In this document: piece after piece, positions 1 through 4,333 of the stretch
Position numbering within the stretch: the first letter of the stretch is position 1
Layout of the letters: the number at the start of each line of letters is the position of its first letter
Assembly (NCBI GenBank): GCA_903872005.1
Contig: CAIQJD010000702.1
Coordinates: 1 to 5,686 of the forward strand
Length of the DNA stretch: 5,686 nucleotides
Reading direction: 5' to 3'
Source of the DNA: an uncultured bacterium
GTDB lineage: Bacteria > Chloroflexota > Anaerolineae > JACIWP01
Made by a program: the position numbers and the translations under genes
The notes under the pieces: generated by a model
The model's database searches: none
The model's input: the letters and a program-made list of their open reading frames with translations, nothing else
What the model was told of the DNA's origin: nothing

Positions 1-1118
1 AAAGGCACGCCCACGATGGGCGCCATGTCGTTCACGTTCAGCCGGATGCCCAAGAGGCCATCCTCCAAGATGGTCAATACCAATATGTGGCACAAATAGA
101 TGCCCATCCGGCACGCGCTCAGGGACATCACGAATTGATTGACCCGGCGGTGCTTCTGCAGGAATGGCTCGACGGGCACGGACTTCAGCAACAAGAACCA
201 GCCCAGCGCTCCGATCATGCCGGTCAGGCTGGTGCGGTCGCGGAAGAAGGGGTCGAGCCGGCCGCCGGCCCGCGCCGTATAGTAGTACGTGGCGCCGATG
301 AGCACGGCTGTGTTAACGGCCAGCCCCACTATCACGAGTATGGCCTGCCGGCGCGTCAGGACTACGTTACGCAACCAATAGCCGGCGACGAAATAGCCGA
401 CATACGCGGTAGCCACATAGGCCGGGATGCCTATCTGGATATTGAAGAGCTTCTTGACCGCCGGGAAGATGCCTACCATTACGAACCACAGCCCACAGAA
501 GTAGGTCAGGTCGCGACGAGTGGCGCGAGAGATATAGACCCTCAGAATAGGCGTCACCAGATACAGTCCCACGATCGCATATACGAACCAAAGGTGATGC
601 GACACCGGCCCACGCAGGATTGCTTTCATCGCCTTGACAACCGTCATGGGTTCCTCGTTCACGAAGTGACGCCAAAGCAGGTAGATGACCGACCATCCCA
701 GCAGCGGGATGACCACCTTGCGGAAGCGCTTGCCCAAGAAGACCGCCGGCTTTTCATTCCAGTAGCGCTGGTCAAGCAGGAGCATTCCGCTTGCCATCAA
801 GAACAGCGTCGAAGCCGGGCGAGTCAAGCCATCATAGGCCATCGCGATCAACCACTGCTTGCGGCCCAGCAGCGTTAACTGCTTCAGCAGCGGCGCGACG
901 ACGTGGGCGAGAATGACGATTGTGATGGCATAGGACCGTATCACCTCCAGGATCATCAGGCGCGGATGGGCTGCCGGCCCCTGGGTCTCACCCTCGCGCG
1001 CCTCTGCAGACTCCGCCGGCTGCACTCTCTCAAGGCGGGCCGAAGGCTCCGACTGCGCTGCTCCGCGCGCTATGCCCGCGGAGCAGCCGCTCGTTTCAAT
1101 AAGACCGGCCCTATCCAC
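1..1118 (-). CDS. Acyltransferase family 3 integral membrane protein (partial, C-terminus beyond left edge)
   Basis: This is a membrane-embedded acyltransferase of the acyltransferase-3 family (PF01757; OatA/WecH type), which usually O-acylates a sugar, glycan or lipid head group at the cytoplasmic membrane. The frame is open from 1118 to the window edge, giving 372 residues without a stop. Family signatures are visible in order. TM1 (about 56-76) carries Arg61 and the conserved His72 in an ILAH context. An LFLMASGML stretch covers 105-113, and HHLWFVYAIVGLYLVTPIL follows from 174. A VGYFVAGYWL segment begins at 240, and GIYLCHILVL spans 339-348. About nine hydrophobic segments can be seen. 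I chose GTG 1118 because AGGAGG lies 9 nt upstream. The frame stays open back to an ATG at 1238, but that stretch looks non-coding. This start leaves a polar, Ala/Glu-rich N-terminus of about 53 residues before TM1, longer than usual. The substrate cannot be deduced. It is divergent from the gene at 1323. Family assignment is secure; the exact start is probable. Confidence 0.88.
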   Translation of the reverse strand, partial: MDRAGLIETSGCSAGIARGAAQSEPSARLERVQPAESAEAREGETQGPAAHPRLMILEVIRSYAITIVILAHVVAPLLKQLTLLGRKQWLIAMAYDGLTRPASTLFLMASGMLLLDQRYWNEKPAVFLGKRFRKVVIPLLGWSVIYLLWRHFVNEEPMTVVKAMKAILRGPVSHHLWFVYAIVGLYLVTPILRVYISRATRRDLTYFCGLWFVMVGIFPAVKKLFNIQIGIPAYVATAYVGYFVAGYWLRNVVLTRRQAILVIVGLAVNTAVLIGATYYYTARAGGRLDPFFRDRTSLTGMIGALGWFLLLKSVPVEPFLQKHRRVNQFVMSLSACRMGIYLCHILVLTILEDGLLGIRLNVNDMAPIVGVP

Positions 1119-1127
1119 GGATTTGTC

Positions 1128-1133
1128 CCTCCT
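1128..1133 (-). promoter_or_regulatory. Ribosome binding site AGGAGG of the acyltransferase gene
   Basis: On the minus strand a perfect AGGAGG is followed by 9 nt (GACAAATCC) and GTG at 1118. This decides the start codon in favour of GTG over the in-frame ATG 1238 (120 nt upstream, no coding character) and ATG 956 (no Shine-Dalgarno). No convincing promoter with both hexamers was found upstream. TACACT near 1153 is a weak -10 candidate without a matching -35. Confidence 0.7.
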
Positions 1134-1287
1134 CACGGTATCTGGGCATAGTGTATTGTCTTCAAAGTGAGAGAGCCGGCCGAAATTGGCGGCGCACCGA
1201 ATCGGGGGAATGGCATTTTTCGGGGGGGAGAATAGCATAGAATGCCCGGTGTGGCAAGCAGATCAGGCCGGATTGCGCCGCGCCGGG

Positions 1288-1316
1288 TTGCGTCTCGGCA
1301 AGGCATCGGCTATAAT
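1288..1316 (+). promoter_or_regulatory. Sigma-70-type promoter giving a probably leaderless transcript
   Basis: TTGCGT (1288-1293) is followed by a 17-nt spacer and a perfect TATAAT (1311-1316). Only six bases (GCGCCC) separate the -10 from ATG 1323, so the A of the start codon falls at the expected +1. No Shine-Dalgarno could be part of such a transcript. The -35 is weak (3 of 6), but the spacing and the perfect -10 support the call. Confidence 0.65.
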
Positions 1317-1322
1317 GCGCCC

Positions 1323-1790
1323 ATGATTCTTCCTGGACACCTCGCCGCCGGCTATCTGGCCGCGCATTATGCCAAACTCGATGAAAAAGTGGCTCTGGTT
1401 GCCGCCATCGCGCCCGACGTGGTGGATAAGACGGCGCACTATCTGTTGCGCGTGACGCCCACGGGACGCGTCCCGCTTCATTCGCTGCTCGGTTTTTCCC
1501 TGGTCGTGTTGTTGGTGATGGGCGTCACCCGAAACAGGGCGATCGTTTGGGCGTGGGCGCTGGGTCATTTGTCGCATTTGCTGATGGATTCGTTGACGGA
1601 TCTCATCCAGTATGGCGCAAGCCCTGAGTATTTGCTGTGGCCGGTGGGGCCGGCGCAACTGCCTCGCTATGCCACGATCTTCGGCAGCGTGCTGGATTAC
1701 GTCATTTGGGCTTTTGTGGTGGAAGGACTGGTGACGGTCTGGGGCATTTTGGCGTTCGTGCGGGCGCGGCAACAACGCTGTTCCGACTGA
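1323..1790 (+). CDS. YdjM/DUF457-like inner-membrane protein (predicted metal-dependent hydrolase family)
   Basis: This is a 155-residue membrane protein resembling the YdjM/DUF457 family (PF04307), described as membrane-bound predicted metal-dependent hydrolases; the substrate is unknown. Conserved polar residues sit in the expected order: His6 in LPGHL, the APDVVDK motif (Pro31, Asp32, Asp35), His53 in PLHSL, and GHLSHLLMD (His82, His85, Asp89). Hydrophobic segments lie at about 56-68, 73-87 and near the C-terminus (about 126-148, VLDYVIWAFVVEGLVTVWGILAF). The length fits the shorter members of the family. ATG 1323 is chosen over the in-frame ATG 1242 because homology-like sequence begins at MILPGHL and a perfect -10 lies 7 nt upstream. 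The gene has no Shine-Dalgarno and is probably translated from a leaderless mRNA. No terminator was seen after the stop. Enzymatic activity is inferred from the family only. Confidence 0.8.
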   Translation: MILPGHLAAGYLAAHYAKLDEKVALVAAIAPDVVDKTAHYLLRVTPTGRVPLHSLLGFSLVVLLVMGVTRNRAIVWAWALGHLSHLLMDSLTDLIQYGASPEYLLWPVGPAQLPRYATIFGSVLDYVIWAFVVEGLVTVWGILAFVRARQQRCSD

Positions 1791-1847
1791 TGCCGAGAAG
1801 CCCATTCCCGTTTCGAGTCTGAGGGGCGCCGCACTCTTTGTACACTC

Positions 1848-1890
1848 TTCACGACGCGTTCACAATCTATTCACAATTGTAGTGGATAAT
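1848..1890 (+). promoter_or_regulatory. Response-regulator-like direct repeats plus -10 element upstream of the secreted protein gene
   Basis: Three tandem units start with TTCAC at 1848, 1859 and 1870, exactly 11 nt apart (TTCACGACGCG, TTCACAATCTA, TTCACAATTGT). The last two share TTCACAAT. GATAAT (1885-1890, 5 of 6 to TATAAT) follows nine bases after the last TTCACA. No good -35 exists at 17 bp; the repeats occupy that position. Tandem 11-nt direct repeats overlapping the -35 are typical of OmpR/PhoB-family response regulators such as Bacillus or Streptomyces PhoP. The transcript would start near 1897, leaving a leader of about 78 nt. Confidence 0.6.
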
Positions 1891-1974
1891 GGGGGTGTAG
1901 TTGAGTGATGATGCGCCTGGCGACATCAGACGATGGGCCGGGCAACCACCTGAAAGAAAAGCGGAGGAACGCAA

Positions 1975-2553
1975 ATGACTCGGAAATTGGCTATTTTGGG
2001 AGCGGCCGTGCTGATCTTGGCTGGCTTGTTCGTGACGGGCGGCATCGCCCTGGCGCAAGGGTCGGCGACGCCGACGCCGGCCGCGCCGGCGGCTGGTTGC
2101 GGGATGACGGGCGGCGGCTATGGGGTCGGGATGCGCGGCGGCAGCAACATGTTCACCGTTGTGGCGGAGTTGTTGGGCCTGACGCCGGCGCAGTTGACGG
2201 CAGAGCTGCAGAGCGGCAAGACGTTGCTGGAAGTCGCTCAGGCGCATGGCAAGACGGCGCAGGAAGTGGTCGCGGCGGTGATGGCCCCGCGCATCGAGCA
2301 GATCAATGCGGCGGTGGCCGCCGGCCGGCTGACCCAGGCGCAGGCGGATCAGATGATCGCGACGATGACAGAGAACATGACGGAAATGCTGGAATCGGGC
2401 GCTTGCACGGGGACTTGCGGCGCCGGCCTTGGCCAACAGGGGCAGGGCACGACGGGTGGTCGTGGCGGCATGATGGGCGGTCGTGGCGGCATGATGGGGG
2501 GGCGCGGATTGGGTAATGCAGCGCCGAATGCTCAAGGCGCTCGCACCCTGTAA
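1975..2553 (+). CDS. Secreted Met/Gly-rich protein of unknown function with a helical domain
   Basis: This is a 192-residue exported protein whose function I do not recognise. Residues 1-27 form a clear Sec signal peptide (basic MTRK, hydrophobic core, cleavage likely at ALA|QG). There is no lipobox. A Thr/Pro/Ala spacer (31-40) and a Gly/Met-rich stretch (41-58, one Cys42) follow. A helical region at about 60-141 starts LLGLTPAQLTAELQSGKTLLEVA and continues with GRLTQAQADQM. This kind of repeat occurs in small exported proteins of Chloroflexota and Firmicutes, some annotated DUF2680-like. The C-terminus has CTGTC (Cys144, Cys148) and near-identical Gly-Arg-Gly-Gly-Met-Met-Gly repeats (161-177). 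The Cys/Met content would fit metal binding or envelope stress, but that is inference. GGAGG lies 7 nt before ATG 1975, and a frame-shifted overlapping ORF from 1905 is judged a shadow. The 11-nt repeats upstream suggest two-component control, and a strong hairpin follows the stop. Confidence 0.8.
   Translation: MTRKLAILGAAVLILAGLFVTGGIALAQGSATPTPAAPAAGCGMTGGGYGVGMRGGSNMFTVVAELLGLTPAQLTAELQSGKTLLEVAQAHGKTAQEVVAAVMAPRIEQINAAVAAGRLTQAQADQMIATMTENMTEMLESGACTGTCGAGLGQQGQGTTGGRGGMMGGRGGMMGGRGLGNAAPNAQGARTL
2458..2499 (+). repeat. Two-copy 21-nt tandem repeat in the secreted protein gene
   Basis: Two 21-nt units (2458-2478 and 2479-2499) differ only at the last base. Each encodes Gly-Gly-Arg-Gly-Gly-Met-Met in register, extending the Met/Arg/Gly-rich tail. 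A run of seven G (2496-2502) ends the array and merges into a degenerate third unit (GGGGCGCGG). Both the unit duplication and the G run are prone to length change. Confidence 0.85.
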
Positions 2554-2603
2554 GCTAAAGCGTCCGTTTCGGTCACAAGACCGCTGTGATGTGTGAAGAA
2601 AGT

Positions 2604-2635
2604 CCAGGGCCGGCGCGTTCGTGCGCCGGCCCTGG
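2604..2635 (+). terminator. Strong hairpin terminator with UUCG loop
   Basis: CCAGGGCCGGCGC (2604-2616) pairs perfectly with GCGCCGGCCCTGG (2623-2635), a 13-bp stem. The loop GTTCGT can form a G-U pair closing a UUCG tetraloop. It lies 50 nt after the stop at 2553 and just before the next promoter. The tract after it (CGCGTTCTTGTCTCT) is only moderately T-rich. The opposite strand reads ACTTTCTTC after the stem, so it may also act in reverse. Confidence 0.7.
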
Positions 2636-2642
2636 CGCGTTC

Positions 2643-2671
2643 TTGTCTCTCGGCGCTTTCAGGTGTATCAT
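2643..2671 (+). promoter_or_regulatory. Sigma-70-type promoter of the M19 peptidase gene
   Basis: TTGTCT (2643-2648, 4 of 6) and TATCAT (2666-2671, 5 of 6) are separated by exactly 17 bp. Transcription should start near 2678, giving a leader of about 49 nt that contains GGAG (2716-2719) 7 nt before ATG 2727. The -35 begins 7 bp after the preceding terminator stem, so termination and initiation are packed together. Confidence 0.6.
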
Positions 2672-2726
2672 GGGCGCGCTGAGTGGTCGCTCTTTTCGTT
2701 CATTTCACTGCGTATGGAGAGTGCTT

Positions 2727-3818
2727 ATGCTGACCGCAGATTCTCACCTGGACCTGGCGTGGAGCGCGCTCGATTGGAACCGTGACCTGCGCCTGCCATT
2801 GGCGGAAATTCGGCGTATCGAGAGGGAAGCCGGCGAGGTCAAGCGCAACCGGCCAGCCGGCCGCAATACGGTGTGCTTGCCGGCGATGCGGGACTGCAAC
2901 ATGTTTTTGTCCATGGCGACGGTCTTGACCTGGGTCAATATGCCCGAAGACCGAAGCCGGGGTTTCAATGCGGCGGATCTGACGTATGCTAATGGGATGT
3001 CGCACGTGTTCTACTATCGGGCGCTGGAGGCGGAAGGGGAAGTCCGCATGTTGGGCGACCGGCAGGCTTTGGACGCGCATGTGGCCGCGTGGGAAGCCTG
3101 GGAGAAGGCGCCGGCCGGCAAGCAGCCGCCGCTCGGATTCGTGCTGGCAGCGGAGGGGTCAGACCCGATCATGGGGCCATGGCAAACGCAGCATTGGTGG
3201 GATATGGGGTTGCGGGTCGCCAGTCTGGTGCATTACGGCGTCGGGCCATACGGGTTTGGGCATAATCGCACAGGAGCGTTGACGCCGGCCGGCCGGGATC
3301 TGTTGCGGGAGTTCGAGCGGGTGGGGATGATCCTGGATGTGACGCATCTGAGCGAGCAGGGATTCTGGGATGCCCTGGAGCGCTTTAGCGGGACCGTGTT
3401 GGCCTCGCATCACAATTGCCGGGCGATCATTGATGACCCGCGCCAGCTTACCGACGAGCAAATTCGGGCGTTGATTCAGCGCGAGGCGGTCATCGGCGTG
3501 GCCTTCGACGATTGGATGCTCTATCCGAATTGGCCGATCAATCCGGTGCAGCCGGGAGCGAATGAATGGGTGTCGTTGGAGGATGTGGCGAACCACATTG
3601 ACCATATCTGTCAGTTGGCCGGCAACGCGCGCAACGTGGGTCTGGGCACCGACCTGGATGGCGGTTATGGCAGTGAAGAGACCCCGCGCGAGGTAGACAG
3701 CATCACCGATGTGTTGAAGTTGTTGGATATCTTGCGCCGGCGCGGGTATCGCGATGCTGACATCGAAGGGATCATGTACCGGAACTGGGTGCGGTTGCTG
3801 CGACAGGCATGGAAGTAG
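2727..3818 (+). CDS. Peptidase family M19 (membrane dipeptidase / renal dipeptidase family)
   Basis: This is a 363-residue zinc-dependent hydrolase of family M19 (PF01244), whose members cleave dipeptides, including D-amino-acid-containing ones, at a binuclear zinc centre in a TIM barrel. The ligands are all visible: His7-x-Asp9 (SHLDL), bridging Glu143 (AAEGSDP), His207 (DVTHLSEQGFWD), His228 (SHHNCRAI) and Asp309 in GLGTDLDGGYG. The 21-residue spacing of His207 and His228 matches the human enzyme (His198, His219). The VHYGVGPYGFGHNRTGALTP region corresponds to the family segment with LTxxG. Length is normal and the protein looks complete. No signal peptide is seen, so it is probably cytosolic. 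ATG 2727 is chosen because the product begins just before the HxD motif and has a GGAG at 7 nt. The same frame is open back to 2586, but that extension crosses the terminator hairpin and promoter. The true substrate is unknown. It ends only 17 bp from the convergent FHA gene. Confidence 0.93.
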   Translation: MLTADSHLDLAWSALDWNRDLRLPLAEIRRIEREAGEVKRNRPAGRNTVCLPAMRDCNMFLSMATVLTWVNMPEDRSRGFNAADLTYANGMSHVFYYRALEAEGEVRMLGDRQALDAHVAAWEAWEKAPAGKQPPLGFVLAAEGSDPIMGPWQTQHWWDMGLRVASLVHYGVGPYGFGHNRTGALTPAGRDLLREFERVGMILDVTHLSEQGFWDALERFSGTVLASHHNCRAIIDDPRQLTDEQIRALIQREAVIGVAFDDWMLYPNWPINPVQPGANEWVSLEDVANHIDHICQLAGNARNVGLGTDLDGGYGSEETPREVDSITDVLKLLDILRRRGYRDADIEGIMYRNWVRLLRQAWK

Positions 3819-3835
3819 CAGGCGAGAGGGCCGGC

Positions 3836-4120
3836 TTACTGCACGACAAGCTCACAGGAACCGAGGCGGATGGAGTCGCCGGGCTTGAGGACGCTGGGGG
3901 TCGTGATGGTGTGGCCGTTGAGAATCGTACCATTCTTGCTGCCAACGTCTACCAGGGACCAGATGGAGCCGCGACGGATGATTTCGCAATGCCGGCGAGA
4001 GACCAGCCAGTCGCCTTGCAGGGAGATGTCGCTTTCGCCGGCGCGCCCAACGGTGACGCGTGGCGTGGCGAGGGGGATCTTCCGGCCCTGGCCGGGACCG
4101 AGTTGAATGATGATATTCAT
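3836..4120 (-). CDS. Stand-alone FHA domain protein
   Basis: This 94-residue protein is essentially one forkhead-associated domain (PF00498), a phosphothreonine-binding module used in Ser/Thr-kinase signalling, secretion and scaffold assembly. The key residues are present: Gly25-Arg26 (VGRAGESDI), Ser41-Arg42-Arg43-His44 (VSRRHCEI), Asn63-Gly64 in SKNGT, Asn68-Gly69, and the closing LKPGDSIRLG. Those that contact the phosphopeptide (Arg26, Ser41, Asn63) are intact, so binding is plausible. There is no membrane segment, signal peptide or partner domain, and no kinase or phosphatase gene lies in the window. ATG 4120 is the only reasonable start, because an in-frame TAG lies three codons upstream. 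It lacks a well-placed Shine-Dalgarno: AAAGG abuts the ATG directly. The gene has its own promoter and a structured leader. It is convergent with the peptidase gene, with no terminator seen in the 17-bp gap. Confidence 0.92.
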   Translation of the reverse strand: MNIIIQLGPGQGRKIPLATPRVTVGRAGESDISLQGDWLVSRRHCEIIRRGSIWSLVDVGSKNGTILNGHTITTPSVLKPGDSIRLGSCELVVQ

Positions 4121-4136
4121 CCTTTGTTGCTACTCA

Positions 4137-4191
4137 CATGAGGATGTCAATTTGCAGACGCTTGATTGTGTCCTTCGCGTCTATCCTCATG
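4137..4191 (-). promoter_or_regulatory. Structured leader with a possible 18-codon upstream ORF before the FHA gene
   Basis: CATGAGGAT (4191-4183) and AGACGC (4182-4177) pair with GCGTCT (4161-4156) and ATCCTCATG (4145-4137), a 15-bp stem interrupted by a 10-nt bulge on one side with a 15-nt loop containing AAGGA. The same RNA carries an ORF from ATG 4190 to TGA 4134-4136 (18 codons, MRIDAKDTIKRLQIDILM), ending 13 nt before the FHA start. The ATG lies only 4 nt after the -10. Function is unproven; it could be a leader peptide or attenuator, or chance. Confidence 0.35.
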
Positions 4192-4194
4192 CAG

Positions 4195-4223
4195 ATTGTA
4201 GCACGAAGTCCGCCCGGCGTCAA
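4195..4223 (-). promoter_or_regulatory. Sigma-70-type promoter of the FHA gene
   Basis: On the minus strand TTGACG (4223-4218, 5 of 6) and TACAAT (4200-4195, 5 of 6) are separated by 17 bp, the best overall match in the window. Initiation is expected near 4188, leaving a leader of roughly 68 nt before ATG 4120. It lies just beyond the palindrome ending the upstream gene, so the FHA gene is transcribed separately. Confidence 0.75.
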
Positions 4224-4269
4224 TAGTCCAAAAGTCACGCAGCAGGCAGTGCTGCAAGATATAGAAGCG

Positions 4270-4307
4270 TAGCGCCCGACCAGAAACATGTTTCTGGTCG
4301 GGCGCTA
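4270..4307 (-). terminator. 38-bp perfect palindrome, probable terminator of the tungstate-binding protein gene
   Basis: TAGCGCCCGACCAGAAACA (4270-4288) is the exact reverse complement of 4289-4307, with no mismatch or spacer. As RNA it folds into a hairpin of about 17 bp around a CATG loop. It begins 26 nt after the stop codon at 4334 on the minus strand. The tract beyond (CGCTTCTATATCTTG) is T-rich but lacks a clean U run, so an intrinsic terminator or mRNA 3'-end stabiliser is likely rather than certain. Confidence 0.75.
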
Positions 4308-4333
4308 TGTCGTTCGTCGAGGGACGCGTGGGT

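Noticed and set aside
87..878. Plus-strand ORF of 263 codons over the acyltransferase region
   Set aside because: Its translation is Gln/His/Arg-rich with no family resemblance and no Shine-Dalgarno. The minus frame carries clear acyltransferase-3 motifs over the same bases.
1263..1805. Minus-strand ORF of 180 codons opposite the YdjM-like gene
   Set aside because: It is His/Arg/Gln-rich, as expected for the antisense of a GC-rich membrane protein gene, with no motifs; the plus frame has the conserved His/Asp pattern.
1905..2516. Plus-strand ORF of 203 codons overlapping the secreted protein gene
   Set aside because: It reads as a frame-shifted shadow rich in Gly, Arg and Asp, without signal peptide or Shine-Dalgarno. 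ATG 1975 in the other frame has both.
1867..2535. Minus-strand ORF of 222 codons opposite the secreted protein gene
   Set aside because: It is His/Arg/Ala-rich low-complexity antisense and would run through the promoter repeats.
2570..2583. CGGTC-ACAA-GACCG hairpin shortly after the secreted protein gene
   Set aside because: The stem is only 5 bp with no U tract; the 13-bp UUCG hairpin just downstream is the better terminator.
2586..2726. N-terminal extension of the M19 peptidase frame
   Set aside because: It crosses the terminator hairpin and the promoter, and the HxD metal motif begins only six residues after ATG 2727, as usual for the family.
4239..4255. Small hairpin GCAGCA-N5-TGCTGC followed on the minus strand by GTGACTTTT
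   Set aside because: The 6-bp stem is short and separated from the T run. The much stronger palindrome at 4270-4307 already explains termination.
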